DNA of 64,000 nucleotides from G963662675 sp963676845 (GCA_963676845.2 CAXXKK010000020.1:69538-133537); one strand, 5' to 3'; counted from the stretch's first letter, positions 34,526-43,903 are shown. The notes: generated from the letters alone by a model not told the origin. Program-made: numbers and translations.

Positions 34526-37357
34526 TTACCTTCTGCAAATAAGATTGTAGGGACAGTGTTCGCACTTTCGTTTTTCCTCGGTTTGATCATACACATTGCT
34601 TGAACTGAAAATTTCCTGCAGGAGTTCGTTAAGACTTTCTGTGAATGATTCATGTATGGAGTTGTATTCAAGAATACTTCCATTTTTCAGGACTTGCGGA
34701 GCGAATTCGGAATTAAAGAAATCATCAATCTTGTATATTGTCGGGTATATGGATGGGGCATTTTTGCTTTTTCTATAGATTTCAGAATAAACCAGTGTTT
34801 GCAGAATTTCTTTGGGACGGTTGTGTCTTTTTCGGTCATAAAATTCCGTATAATCCCTGAATTTCAAGACCAGGCTTTGTCCCGTTTTGTAATCGATGAT
34901 CCGGGTTCCGGCGGATGTCTTATCCAAACGGTCGATTATTCCTCCCAGTTTGATGGTGTGTTCTGCATCTTCAGTTTGAATTGAGAAATCGGCTTCAAAA
35001 TCACCTTCCAGGTCAAGAATTTTAAAAGGAGTAAAACGGATGTCTTCTTCTAGCATTTTCTCAATGTAGGTGAGCAGATTTTCAGCAATCAGAATGTTTT
35101 TACCTGTGATCTTAACATCTTTCAGTGATTTGTCTTTGTAATATTCGCGACCAAAAGCCGCATGAATTACCTTCCACAATTTGTTTTTATTGGCAGCCAG
35201 GCTTTCCAGGTTTTCACGGCTTACGGTTTTTCCAACTAAATCCGTGTAAAGCAGTTCCACCGCAAAATGGAATAAGTTTCCAAAAAGTCGGGGATCAACA
35301 TCTTCAAGTACCTCGTCGGTTTCTTTAAGTCTGGCAATATGCCTGAAGTAAAACTTCAGCTTGCAGTCGAGGTATGTGTTTAGGGCACTTGGACTAAGTC
35401 TTCTTTCAGAATAATGTGAAAGAAGTGTTTGTTGATGTTGCTTTGTCCCCTGGATGGATATCGGATGCGATTCGGATGATTTAAAATCGAAGTCAAGATG
35501 ATAAAATTTAGGCGACAGTTTTGAGTCGTATAAAAGCTGATAGATGTACCGACTCATTTCCCCTGTATTTAGTCCGTCGCTCGATGAGTCATACACCAGG
35601 GTGATATGCTTTGCCCGGTTTAATAAGCGGTAAAAATAGTAGGCAAACATGGCATCCTGCTCTTCATAAGCCGGCAGCCCAAAAGCTTTCCGAAGGTTAT
35701 ATGGAATGAATGAATGAACAGCTGATGTTTTGGGCAACTTATCTTCGTTTGCCGAAAAAAGTACCAGGTTTTTAAAATCGAGATTTCGGGTTTCCAGTAC
35801 TCCCATTACCTGAAGTCCGGAAAGTGGTTCTCCCTCAAAAGGAATGGAAACACGCTGTAAATGTTGGGTTAAAATCCGGTAGAAAAGCGAGAGTGAAATT
35901 GTTTCTGTAGTATATTGATTTAGCGTATCTGTTAATCGTTGAAGAGAAGTATAAACCTGGAACAGGTATTCATTTTCCAGTTTTGGACTCTCTTCATCTT
36001 TTGAAAACTGAATAGCCAGTTCCCGTGTAATTTCCATCAGGTAATTTGCAAAGTCTGACCAGCTTTCCTGTTTCGTGAAAAGTTGTTTGGGCAGACTTTC
36101 GCAAGCCAGGTCGGAAGTGCGGACGTATATCTTATTTTGCTCGATTATTTCGCTTACTTTTTTACGGGTTTCCGGGTTTATAATTAACTGATGATTGAGC
36201 AAAGCCAGCACCGGACGATGATAAATTGCTGGTTTCCCATCTAGTTTTCGGTAGTTTTTTTGAAGCTCAATAAGTTGGGTAATCAGGCTGTAAACAGGCG
36301 TGTTTTTGAGTGGATAACCCATTGTAATGTTGATGGGATCGTATTTGCATCCGGCGGCAGAAACTATCGGAACAAGCAAATTTTCGTCAGCTAATATTAA
36401 GGCGGTATCGTCAAAATTCAGTTTTTCCTCAGCCTTGTTTAAAAAAGCATCATGATTGATGATTTGCGACTGGGCAACTTGTCCGGGAACAGAAACAATG
36501 TTGATTTCCTTTTCGGATGTGTTTTGCTCATTTACTGAAAATTCAGAAGGCATGGGGAATTCAACCAAATTTCTTCGCATAAATAAGCCCGCTTCATTGT
36601 CTGTGTCGTTGACAAAACTTTCGTCATAGTCCCAAAAGAATTGTGCATTTTTACGAGCTTTTAAAAGTCTGAATAATTTGTTTTCACATGCATTTAAAGC
36701 ATTGAATCCAACAAAAATATATTGATTGGAAAGGAATTCGATCGATTCATCATTCTGCAATTTTTCAACCAAATCGCGATAAACAAGGCCACTATATCCC
36801 GCTTTCTGCTCAATTAATTCTCCTCGAAACCGATGATAAATGATTGCCAGTTTATTCCATATTTTCAGGAACTTTTCCCGGTTGACTGATTCACCTGCTT
36901 TCCCCAGGTTTCCCCAGAATCGTTCAATAGCTTGCTTTTGGTTTTCTGTAAGGTAGTCGAACTGGTTTTCAATTTCTTTTAAATCCGAGATATTCTGAAA
37001 CAAGTCATCTGCATCCAACAAATATTTATCAACGTCATTAAAGTCATTCAACAGGATTTCTCCCCAGAAAAAGAACTCATCCAGGTTTTCCGGGTGTCCG
37101 GTTTCGGTGCAGTAAATCTGGTGTAAATGAAGGATTAGCCCGATTTGGTCTGAAATTTGCATTTCAGTATGCTGTGAAACGAATTCATTGATCGTGATAA
37201 CCTCCGGGCCAAGTATAGATTGAGTAGCCAGTTCTTTTAAATAGGCATTGAAAAATACCCCGGAACGACGGTTGGGGAAAACAACAGAAAGTTGGTCAAT
37301 ACGATTTCCATATTGTTCAAAAAGGGAACTTGCAACTTGTTTCAGAAAAGGGTTCAT
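34526..37357 (-). CDS. AddB-like PD-(D/E)XK nuclease subunit
   Basis: This 943-residue protein resembles AddB, the subunit that with AddA forms the helicase-nuclease processing double-strand breaks. The N-terminus is RecB-helicase-like but degenerate (SVVFPNRRSGVFFNAYLKEL). The C-terminal third contains the RecB-type nuclease: RLSPSALNTYLDCKLKFYFR, GNLFHFAVELLYTD, and the catalytic GGIIDRLDKTSAGTRIIDYK (Asp, then D-x-K). It ends CEHCPYNLICRR, which with the earlier Cys in YLDCK could bind an iron-sulfur cluster, as in AddB. No addA is seen in the window. It is divergent from the SIMPL gene and converges on trmD. Confidence 0.88.
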   Translation of the reverse strand: MNPFLKQVASSLFEQYGNRIDQLSVVFPNRRSGVFFNAYLKELATQSILGPEVITINEFVSQHTEMQISDQIGLILHLHQIYCTETGHPENLDEFFFWGEILLNDFNDVDKYLLDADDLFQNISDLKEIENQFDYLTENQKQAIERFWGNLGKAGESVNREKFLKIWNKLAIIYHRFRGELIEQKAGYSGLVYRDLVEKLQNDESIEFLSNQYIFVGFNALNACENKLFRLLKARKNAQFFWDYDESFVNDTDNEAGLFMRRNLVEFPMPSEFSVNEQNTSEKEINIVSVPGQVAQSQIINHDAFLNKAEEKLNFDDTALILADENLLVPIVSAAGCKYDPINITMGYPLKNTPVYSLITQLIELQKNYRKLDGKPAIYHRPVLALLNHQLIINPETRKKVSEIIEQNKIYVRTSDLACESLPKQLFTKQESWSDFANYLMEITRELAIQFSKDEESPKLENEYLFQVYTSLQRLTDTLNQYTTETISLSLFYRILTQHLQRVSIPFEGEPLSGLQVMGVLETRNLDFKNLVLFSANEDKLPKTSAVHSFIPYNLRKAFGLPAYEEQDAMFAYYFYRLLNRAKHITLVYDSSSDGLNTGEMSRYIYQLLYDSKLSPKFYHLDFDFKSSESHPISIQGTKQHQQTLLSHYSERRLSPSALNTYLDCKLKFYFRHIARLKETDEVLEDVDPRLFGNLFHFAVELLYTDLVGKTVSRENLESLAANKNKLWKVIHAAFGREYYKDKSLKDVKITGKNILIAENLLTYIEKMLEEDIRFTPFKILDLEGDFEADFSIQTEDAEHTIKLGGIIDRLDKTSAGTRIIDYKTGQSLVLKFRDYTEFYDRKRHNRPKEILQTLVYSEIYRKSKNAPSIYPTIYKIDDFFNSEFAPQVLKNGSILEYNSIHESFTESLNELLQEIFSSSNVYDQTEEKRKCEHCPYNLICRR

Positions 37358-37478
37358 TGGTCAAATTTTGTTAAAGGTAAGATTAAAATTTTGCTCTAAA
37401 GCTGCAACTAAAATGGGTTTTTATCCATCTGCTTTAAATAGAATAAAATAGAACAATAAAAAATTAAATTTATACAAG

Positions 37479-38186
37479 ATGAAAACAGTTTATACAATTA
37501 TGCTGGCAATGCTGTTTGCCGTTACTGCAAATGCACAAATCCTGACAAACACAATAGAATCAACCCCTTATATACAGGTGACAGGTGAAGCCGAGAAAGA
37601 AGTTATTCCCGATGAAATTTATTTGCATTTTACGCTTCAGGAGTTTTATGACGGACGGGACAAAGTGGAACTGGATGATTTGGAGAAAGATTTATTTCGC
37701 TTGATGGAAAGAGCCGATTTTGATCTTGAAAATCTTTCTCTGGCCGATGCAAATGCAGATTACATCACCATAAAAAGGAAAAAGATGGATGTGTTGGCTT
37801 CCAAAGAGTATGAGATGAAGCTGTCAACATCCGGTGAAATTGCTGATTTGCTTGATGTGTTAGACGAAGTTCAGGTGCAAAATGCCTATGTCTCAAGAAC
37901 GGATCACAGTCAGCGGGAGGAACTGAAAAAAGAAGTGAAAATTATGGCCATGAAGAATGCTAAAGAAAAAGCGACTTATTTGCTGGAAGCTGTTGGCGAA
38001 GAAGTTGGGCAGGCTTTAGTTATTCAGGAGCAGGGGAGTTATGTGACTCCGGTTAATACCGCGCGAATGATGACAAGTGCTGTAAGTTATGTCGATGATG
38101 AAATGGCAAAAGCAGTTCCGGAAATTTCATTTCAAAAAATAACTTTGAATTATCGGGTTTCTGCACGGTTTGCAATTGAACCATAA
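37479..38186 (+). CDS. Exported SIMPL (DUF541) domain protein
   Basis: This 235-residue exported protein has a SIMPL domain, a poorly understood fold found in periplasmic proteins linked to stress and outer-membrane integrity. The signal peptide (YTIMLAMLFAVTANAQ) is clear. YIQVTGEAEKEVIPDEIYLH is the typical SIMPL N-terminal strand, and the end ISFQKITLNYRVSARFAIEP is the usual closing strand. It has no partner genes here. The molecular function is unknown. Confidence 0.85.
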   Translation: MKTVYTIMLAMLFAVTANAQILTNTIESTPYIQVTGEAEKEVIPDEIYLHFTLQEFYDGRDKVELDDLEKDLFRLMERADFDLENLSLADANADYITIKRKKMDVLASKEYEMKLSTSGEIADLLDVLDEVQVQNAYVSRTDHSQREELKKEVKIMAMKNAKEKATYLLEAVGEEVGQALVIQEQGSYVTPVNTARMMTSAVSYVDDEMAKAVPEISFQKITLNYRVSARFAIEP

Positions 38187-38198
38187 TGTGTATTTTTG
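38169..38198 (+). promoter_or_regulatory. Promoter of the acyl-ACP thioesterase gene
   Basis: TTTG (38169-38172), 18 bases, then TATTTTTG (38191-38198) is a close match to the Bacteroidota primary sigma consensus. Transcription would start near 38205, giving a leader of about 40 bases. Confidence 0.7.
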
Positions 38199-38243
38199 CA
38201 GGCTGAAGAACAAACGGCTTTATTGCCTGCATAAATTTTACCC

Positions 38244-39014
38244 ATGAATTCGGAAAACACTAACTTTTTATCCCAGACACATTGTATTAATTCTTACCAA
38301 ACCGATTTGTATGCCCGTGCAACGCCTTGCGCTTTATTTCAGATTATGCTGGAGGCGGCCTGGCTTCATGCGCAAAAACTGGATTGGGGGTACGACGACC
38401 TGCAAAATCATCATATGTTTTGGGTGCTTTCGCGGGTGTATATTGAATTTGATAAATATCCGTCATGGCAGGATGAAATTACCTTGAAAACCTGGTCGGC
38501 AGGAACAGATGGGATGTATGCTTTTCGTGAGTTTGTACTGGAAGATAAGTCGGGAGAAGTTATATTGAGGGCAAATTCTTCGTGGCTGATTTTAAATCAG
38601 GAAACGAAAAAAATCGTCTTGCTTAAAGATCAGATTGATACTTTCCCTAGAAGGCAAAATGAGGATAGTTGTCGTGAGCCAAAAAGAATACGTCCGAATA
38701 AGCATACTGAAGAGTTGATCTTCTCACCTGTGAAATTCAGCGATTTAGACTTGAACAGGCATTTCAATAGTGTAAAATCACTGGAACGTATCCTTGATTT
38801 CAGAGGAGTTAATTTTCTTAAAAACAATGAGCCGGCAACTATTGAGATGAATTATTTAAAAGAAGGATTGCCTGAAGATTCATTGGCCGTTGTATCAGAA
38901 TTTGAAGACGAAAAACGAACCCACTCAACCATCTTACGAGAGAGTGACCGCACGAATTTATGCACGGCGAAAATTTCATGGAGGGAAAGGTTTATTGATC
39001 CAGCCAATTCTTAA
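38244..39014 (+). CDS. Acyl-ACP thioesterase
   Basis: This is a 256-residue double-hotdog acyl-ACP thioesterase that releases fatty acids from acyl carrier protein. The first hotdog includes MLEAAWLHAQKLDWGYDDLQ, FWVLSRVYIEFDKYPSWQDE and LKTWSAGTDGMYAFREF. The second includes the family motif DLDLNRHFNSVKSLERILD, with the Asn/His active-site residues. The last 23 bases overlap the 3' end of miaA on the opposite strand. The released chain length cannot be told from sequence. Confidence 0.9.
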   Translation: MNSENTNFLSQTHCINSYQTDLYARATPCALFQIMLEAAWLHAQKLDWGYDDLQNHHMFWVLSRVYIEFDKYPSWQDEITLKTWSAGTDGMYAFREFVLEDKSGEVILRANSSWLILNQETKKIVLLKDQIDTFPRRQNEDSCREPKRIRPNKHTEELIFSPVKFSDLDLNRHFNSVKSLERILDFRGVNFLKNNEPATIEMNYLKEGLPEDSLAVVSEFEDEKRTHSTILRESDRTNLCTAKISWRERFIDPANS

Positions 39015-39918
39015 TTTTCCCCAGTTTTTCTTCCAGCGGCATATAGCCATCCAGCCAATGAATTGTTATTCCCTGCCGTTCCATCCGGCGGAACCAGGTC
39101 ATTTGTCGTTTGGCAAATTGGTGGATTGCTGTTTCAAGGCCTTTAAACATTTGTTCGAAGCTTAATTCTCCGGTTAAATGTAGAGTCATGTATTTGTATT
39201 CCAGGCCGTAATAAGTAAGCTGCTCTGGAGTTAGTCCGCTGTCAAGGAGTTTTTGAACTTCATCCAGCATGCCTACATCCAGGCGTTGTTTAAGGCGTTC
39301 TGTTATTCTTTTACGGCGGCTTAAACGGTCAAATTTCACACCAACAACAAGACTGTTTATTTTAGGCATGGTGGTGTCAATTTCCGGATGATCTTGCAAA
39401 TAGTCTTCAATTTCAATAGCTCGTATGGCACGTTTTTTATTTTCAACATCAGTTGTGTTATGGAGATCGGATTTGTAGCTTTTTAAGATTTCTGTCAATT
39501 CATCCAGCTCTTTTCCTGCAAGTTTTTCTCGCAATTCTTCATTATTCGGAACCTGGATCAATTTGTAATTTTTAAGCACGGCTTCTAAGTATAAGCCACT
39601 TCCTCCGCATAAAACCGGGAACTTATTCCGATTCTTAACATCTTCGTAAACATTCAGGAAATCTTTTTGATATTCAAATACATTGTATTCATAACCGGCA
39701 TCAACAATGTCTATTAAGTGATATGGGATTTGTTGTCCATCTATCTCATAATCTTCGTAATCCTTACCTGTTCCCAGGTCCATTCCACGGTATACTTGAC
39801 GCGAGTCTGCTGAGATGACTTCGCCATTCAATATTTTTGCAGAATGTGTTGCAACTGTTGTTTTTCCTGATGCGGTTGGACCAAGAATTGTGAGCATTTG
39901 GTATTTTCTGTCTTCCAT
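38992..39918 (-). CDS. miaA: tRNA dimethylallyltransferase
   Basis: MiaA adds an isopentenyl group from dimethylallyl diphosphate to A37 of tRNAs reading UNN codons. The 308-residue protein has the P-loop GPTASGKTT near residue 13 and the substrate motif SADSRQVYRGMDLGTGK at about 36-52. PVLCGGSGLYLEAVLKN follows, and the C-terminal RQMTWFRRM segment binds the tRNA. Length is typical. It overlaps the acyl-ACP thioesterase gene tail to tail by 23 bases. Confidence 0.97.
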   Translation of the reverse strand: MEDRKYQMLTILGPTASGKTTVATHSAKILNGEVISADSRQVYRGMDLGTGKDYEDYEIDGQQIPYHLIDIVDAGYEYNVFEYQKDFLNVYEDVKNRNKFPVLCGGSGLYLEAVLKNYKLIQVPNNEELREKLAGKELDELTEILKSYKSDLHNTTDVENKKRAIRAIEIEDYLQDHPEIDTTMPKINSLVVGVKFDRLSRRKRITERLKQRLDVGMLDEVQKLLDSGLTPEQLTYYGLEYKYMTLHLTGELSFEQMFKGLETAIHQFAKRQMTWFRRMERQGITIHWLDGYMPLEEKLGKIKNWLDQ

Positions 39919-40003
39919 TAACTATCTTTGTTGCGGATATGAAACGAGCATAATAATAGGTCTTTTTAAATACATAAGAGAATAATTATGCGAGTTCCAT
40001 GAG

Positions 40004-40019
40004 TTACCTTAAAAGGTAA
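40004..40019. promoter_or_regulatory. 16-bp palindrome upstream of the Yip1-like gene
   Basis: TTACCTT-AA-AAGGTAA is a perfect inverted repeat, 26 bases before the TATTTTTG box at 40045. Its position suits an activator or repressor site, but there is no other support. Confidence 0.4.
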
Positions 40020-40044
40020 ACAATTATAAACGAATGAAAAAATG

Positions 40045-40052
40045 TATTTTTG
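40045..40052 (+). promoter_or_regulatory. Putative -7 box for the Yip1-like gene and smpB
   Basis: TATTTTTG matches TAnnTTTG and lies 19 bases before the ATG at 40072. It overlaps an upstream in-frame ATG (40042), which therefore cannot be the start. Confidence 0.5.
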
Positions 40053-40071
40053 TAGCCCAAAATTACGAAAT

Positions 40072-40656
40072 ATGCGCATTAAACAACTATATAAGCACCT
40101 TATACTCGAAAGTAAAGAACTAATTCTGGAGTCCAAATCTTTTTGGGATAAAAAGAAAGAAGGGCCTTTTGATGGTAGGTATTTTAATGAATACTTTTTA
40201 CCTCTTGTTTTGTTGGCAGGGGTGGGGGTTTTTCTTGGTGAAATTATCTGGAGCGACGAATATTTGATATCCTATGCATTGGCTAGTGCTGTTCGTACTA
40301 TCTTTAATTATTTAGCCCAATTTTTTATTTTGATTCCAATATTGCAGGCGGTTCAAAATAATAATGGAGGGATTAAAGATCGAAACAGAACAGGTCTTGT
40401 GTTGGCATATTCTCTTTTCCCTTTTGTTGCAGCTTCATTTATTACTGGTCTTTTCCCGGGATTATATGTTTTGGATATTCTTGGCTTATATGGATTTTAT
40501 ATCTTTATAGTTGGAACAAAAGCATGTATGGGGCTTTCGCAGGAACATCAAACCAAATATATGGTATTGTCTATTTTGCTTATTTTGTTGGTGTGGGGAA
40601 TGGTTAATATGGTAAGTGCAAGAATTGTTCAATCTTTATATCTGTATGGCTCATAA
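40072..40656 (+). CDS. Yip1-domain-like integral membrane protein
   Basis: This membrane protein of about 194 residues has a cytoplasmic N-terminus (KHLILESKELILESKSFWDK) and about five transmembrane helices, the layout of Yip1-domain proteins. Helical stretches include YFLPLVLLAGVGVFLGEIIW, LAQFFILIPILQAV, LVLAYSLFPFVAASFITGLF and MVLSILLILLVWGMVNMV. Start 40072 is chosen because the longer frame runs through the promoter. It overlaps the smpB start by 11 bases, so the two are co-translated. Function is unknown. Confidence 0.75.
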   Translation: MRIKQLYKHLILESKELILESKSFWDKKKEGPFDGRYFNEYFLPLVLLAGVGVFLGEIIWSDEYLISYALASAVRTIFNYLAQFFILIPILQAVQNNNGGIKDRNRTGLVLAYSLFPFVAASFITGLFPGLYVLDILGLYGFYIFIVGTKACMGLSQEHQTKYMVLSILLILLVWGMVNMVSARIVQSLYLYGS

Positions 40657-41104
40657 AACTCAAAATATCAATATTAAAAACAAGAAGGCTTATTTTGAAT
40701 ATGAAATCCTTGAAAAGTTTGTAGCCGGAATCCAGTTGGTTGGAACTGAAATCAAGTCAATTAGAAATAGCAAAGCCAGTATTGTTGAAGCTTATTGCCG
40801 CTTTTCTCAAAAAGAGCTTTACGTGATAAATATGAATATCTCGGAATATGATTTCGGAAATATCAATAATCATGAAGCTCGAAGGGACCGTAAGCTTTTG
40901 TTGACAAAAAAAGAGATTGAAAAACTTCAAAAGAAAATAAAAGAAAGTGGTTTAACCATCATTCCGTTAAGACTATTTTTAAACGACCGTGGTTTGGCCA
41001 AAATGGAAATAGGTTTGGCAAAAGGTAAAAAAATGCATGACAAGCGTGAAAGCCTGAAAAGCAAAGATGCCAAGCGCGACATGGATCGGGCGATGAAGTT
41101 TTAA
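40646..41104 (+). CDS. smpB: SsrA-binding protein SmpB
   Basis: SmpB binds tmRNA and delivers it to stalled ribosomes for trans-translation. The protein of about 152 residues begins MAHKTQNINIKNKKAYFEYE. It contains GIQLVGTEIKSIRNSKASIV, the central VINMNISEYDFGNINNHEAR, and the basic C-terminal tail MHDKRESLKSKDAKRDMDRA that enters the mRNA channel. I use ATG 40646 rather than an upstream frame opening at 40616, which lies inside the preceding gene. No tmRNA gene was recognised in the window. Confidence 0.96.
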   Translation: MAHKTQNINIKNKKAYFEYEILEKFVAGIQLVGTEIKSIRNSKASIVEAYCRFSQKELYVINMNISEYDFGNINNHEARRDRKLLLTKKEIEKLQKKIKESGLTIIPLRLFLNDRGLAKMEIGLAKGKKMHDKRESLKSKDAKRDMDRAMKF

Positions 41105-41137
41105 ATATTTGGTTTTTTAGCAGTAATTAGAATTGCC

Positions 41138-41860
41138 TTAAACCACTTCCATCTTCTCAGGATCAATAATATCTTCTCCTCTATATCGTAAAACCAGGTT
41201 GGCTACCGCAAGTGTATCTTTTTCACAATAGCGAATAATCCGGTCTATATCATTTTCTTCATAATAAACCTGGGCAACCTGGCTTCCATCAATGTCATCT
41301 TTTGGTGTTGGAATATTGAAAGCCGCGCATAGCAGGCTGAGTGATGTATAATTTTTGTAGTCTCCAAATTTCCAAAGTTGAAGTGTGTCCATGAGTTTAT
41401 CTTTTACATCCCAGGGTTTCATCCCTGCAATATCAAGAATTTTAGGAAGTCGAAGGCCGTTGATTAAAGTCCGGCGGGCAATGTATGGATAATCAAATTC
41501 CTGTCCGTTATGTGCGCAAAGCCGCTTGCCTGGATGTGATGTGAATTTATTAAGCATCTGGTTAAAATCAGAAAGAAGCTTCTTTTCATCATCATCGTAA
41601 AATGATTTTACACGATATACTTTTTCTCCCATCTTTTGAGCAATATAACCTACCGATATGCAGATAATTCGTCCAAATTCAGCATAGATTCCTGCTCGCT
41701 CATAGACATCTCCTGGAGTTTGTTCTTCATCACGAAAATAGATTGATTTCTTCTCCCAGAGACTTTGAAAATTATCCGGCATTTCCTCGAAAGCCGGGAA
41801 TTGAGGGACGGTTTCAATATCTAAAAAAAGTACATCTTCAATGTTAAGGTTGTAAAGCAT
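41138..41860 (-). CDS. 3'-5' exonuclease of the DEDD/RNase H-like fold
   Basis: This is a 240-residue predicted exonuclease of the DNA-polymerase-B-like 3'-5' family. The DEDD residues are visible: DIETVPQF (first Asp and Glu), LCAHNGQEFDYPYIARR (second Asp), and DIDRIIRYCEKDTLAVANLV (final Asp with Tyr). The insert KFGDYKNYTSLSLLCAAFNI is typical of the stand-alone bacterial group. It follows udk by 2 bases on the minus strand. Its biological role is unclear, probably DNA end trimming. Confidence 0.88.
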   Translation of the reverse strand: MLYNLNIEDVLFLDIETVPQFPAFEEMPDNFQSLWEKKSIYFRDEEQTPGDVYERAGIYAEFGRIICISVGYIAQKMGEKVYRVKSFYDDDEKKLLSDFNQMLNKFTSHPGKRLCAHNGQEFDYPYIARRTLINGLRLPKILDIAGMKPWDVKDKLMDTLQLWKFGDYKNYTSLSLLCAAFNIPTPKDDIDGSQVAQVYYEENDIDRIIRYCEKDTLAVANLVLRYRGEDIIDPEKMEVV

Positions 41861-41862
41861 AT

Positions 41863-42467
41863 TTATAAGTTTTGTTTGATGAAATTTGTCAATAAATGGA
41901 TGGCTACTTTGTTATTTCCTCCTTCAGGGATAATGATATCCGCATAACGTTTGCTGGGTTCAATAAACTGAAGATGACTGGGTTTTACTGTGTCTTCATA
42001 ACGCTTTAATACATCATGTACATCTCTTCCGCGTTCCTCAATATCTCTGCAGATAACTCTGGAGAGGCGAAGGTCTGAGTCGCAGTCGACAAAAACTTTC
42101 ATATTCATCAGATCTCTAAGTTCCTGATCAAATAAAACAAGAATCCCTTCAATGATAATAACAGGTTTAGGAATAATGGTTGTTGTTTTATCTAAACGGG
42201 TACAAGTTGTATATGAATAGGAGGGTTGTTCAATGGGAATACCTTTTCTTAGTTGCTTAATGTGATCTGTAAGTAAAGTAAATTCAATAGATTCCGGTTG
42301 ATCAAAATTTAGCTTCCGGCGTTCTTCCAAAGGTAACTGACTGTTGTCTTTATAATAAGAATCCTGCGATAATACAGCAACTTTATCTTTGGGAATTTGT
42401 TCCAATATTTTCTGAACGACAGTAGTTTTACCCGAACCTGTACCACCGCAATACCAATTATAACCAT
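41863..42467 (-). CDS. udk: Uridine kinase, frameshifted in the P-loop
   Basis: Udk phosphorylates uridine and cytidine in pyrimidine salvage. The intact frame from 42405 gives KVAVLSQDSYYKDNSQL, LNFDQPESIEFTLL, KPVIIIEGILVLFDQELRDL and DIEERGRDVHDVLKRYEDTV, all classic. The Walker A stretch lies just upstream: the minus strand from 42467 reads MVIIGIA, and then, one base out of frame, GGTGSGKTTVVQKILEQIPK. A single G missing near 42447 restores the full protein of about 200 residues. The loss is in the catalytic P-loop, so it is either a sequencing error or a recent knockout; I favour error. Confidence 0.92.
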
Positions 42468-42483
42468 TTCAATTATTTTATAT

Positions 42484-42491
42484 CAAATATA
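42484..42491 (-). promoter_or_regulatory. Putative -7 box for udk
   Basis: The minus strand reads TATATTTG, matching TAnnTTTG, 17 bases before the proposed udk start at 42467. The match supports that start rather than the internal ATG at 42405. Confidence 0.5.
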
Positions 42492-42593
42492 AGCATGAAC
42501 AATTTAATTTTTGTTTATATTCAATTGAAATTGAACAATTGAAGGAATGTATTATTTTCGTAACTTTAAAATTGTTGTTAAAAGAGAAATACT

Positions 42594-42893
42594 ATGCTAA
42601 ATCACGTTGTTTTATTTAAATTGAAAGATTATCCGAAGGCAGAAAAACAAGAAGTTTTAAATAAAATAAAAACTGCACTTGAAGGATTAAGAGGAAAAAT
42701 TAAAGAGTGTAAGTATCTAGAGGTAGGAACAAACTACGAATTACAATCAAAATCGTATGATCTTTGTTTGATTTCACATTTCGAGAATGAAGCTGATTTA
42801 GATGTGTACAGAGTTCATCCTGAACATCTAAAAGTTCTTGAGTTAATAAAGGAATCAACAGAAGCAAGAGCTGCGGTTGACTTTGAATTTTAG
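42594..42893 (+). CDS. Dabb (stress-responsive alpha/beta-barrel) domain protein
   Basis: This 99-residue single-domain protein matches the Dabb family, small dimeric ferredoxin-like barrels. MLNHVVLFKLKDYPKAEK is the standard start, with the buried His. The middle YDLCLISHFENEADLDVYRV and HPEHLKVLELIKESTEARAA are the typical second half. The protein is complete. Members have been linked to stress responses and small-molecule chemistry, but no substrate can be proposed. It sits 26 bases before manA. Confidence 0.88.
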   Translation: MLNHVVLFKLKDYPKAEKQEVLNKIKTALEGLRGKIKECKYLEVGTNYELQSKSYDLCLISHFENEADLDVYRVHPEHLKVLELIKESTEARAAVDFEF

Positions 42894-42919
42894 AAAGAAA
42901 AAAAAAGACATAAAGGCGC

Positions 42920-43900
42920 ATGAATAATTTATATCCTCTGAAATTTAATCCGATATTTTTGGAGAAAATATGGGGAGGAAATCGAATAAGAAAGGAACTT
43001 GGCAAAAACGCATGTGAATCTCTCGGTTGTGGTGAAAGCTGGGAGATTTCAGCTATTGAAGGGCAAGTTTCAGTGGTTTCCAATGGTTTTTTGGCAGGTA
43101 ATAATCTGGAAGAACTGATAGAAATATACATGGGAGAGCTTGTAGGTGAAAAGGTTTTTGATGAGTTTGGACTAGAATTCCCGTTGTTAATTAAGTTTAT
43201 TGATGCAGCTGCAGATTTATCTGTTCAGGTGCACCCGAATGATGAAATTGCAAAGGAAAGGCATGGGGCATTTGGTAAGGCTGAAATGTGGTATGTTTTG
43301 GACTCAGAAGACGATTCTATGCTGGCAACTGGATTTAATCAACCAGTTTCCCGGGAAACTTACTTGCAAAAGCTAGAATCAAAGCAATTAGGTGATGTGC
43401 TTAATTTTGAGCATGCTGAAGAGGGGGATGTTTTTTATATGCCTGCAGGAACAGTTCATTCTATTGGCCGGGGAAATCTTTTGGCGGAAATACAGCAGAC
43501 ATCTGATATTACCTATCGAATTTACGATTTTGATCGTCGGGACAAGAATGGTAATGCGCGTGAATTGCACACTGATTTGGCCCTTGATGCCATTGATTTT
43601 GAGTATCCAAGAGAATATAAAAAAGAATATCAAGCTAAATCAAACGAGAGCAACCAGATTGTAGATTGTAAGTATTTCAAAACAAATATTCTTGAGTTCA
43701 ATAAAAAAATAGATAAGGATATTTATGAGCTTGATTCATTTGTTATTTATATTGGCATTGAAGGTGTGTGCTCTTTAAATTATAACGATTCTGAAGAGAA
43801 TATTAAAAAGGGAGATGTTGTACTGGTGCCTGCTTCAATCAATCAATATATTTTAATGCCCAAAAGCTCGTCGGTAAAATTACTAGAAGTACATTTATAA
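42920..43900 (+). CDS. manA: Mannose-6-phosphate isomerase, class I
   Basis: ManA interconverts mannose 6-phosphate and fructose 6-phosphate, supplying GDP-mannose synthesis or mannose use. The 326-residue cupin protein has KFNPIFLEKIWGGNRIRKEL at the N-terminus. Zinc ligands lie in VQVHPNDEIA and AEMWYVLDSED, and GTVHSIGRGNLLAEIQQTSD provides the second set. The short class is usual in Bacteroidota. It lies 3 bases upstream of engB, suggesting one transcript. Confidence 0.95.
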   Translation: MNNLYPLKFNPIFLEKIWGGNRIRKELGKNACESLGCGESWEISAIEGQVSVVSNGFLAGNNLEELIEIYMGELVGEKVFDEFGLEFPLLIKFIDAAADLSVQVHPNDEIAKERHGAFGKAEMWYVLDSEDDSMLATGFNQPVSRETYLQKLESKQLGDVLNFEHAEEGDVFYMPAGTVHSIGRGNLLAEIQQTSDITYRIYDFDRRDKNGNARELHTDLALDAIDFEYPREYKKEYQAKSNESNQIVDCKYFKTNILEFNKKIDKDIYELDSFVIYIGIEGVCSLNYNDSEENIKKGDVVLVPASINQYILMPKSSSVKLLEVHL

Positions 43901-43903
43901 AGA

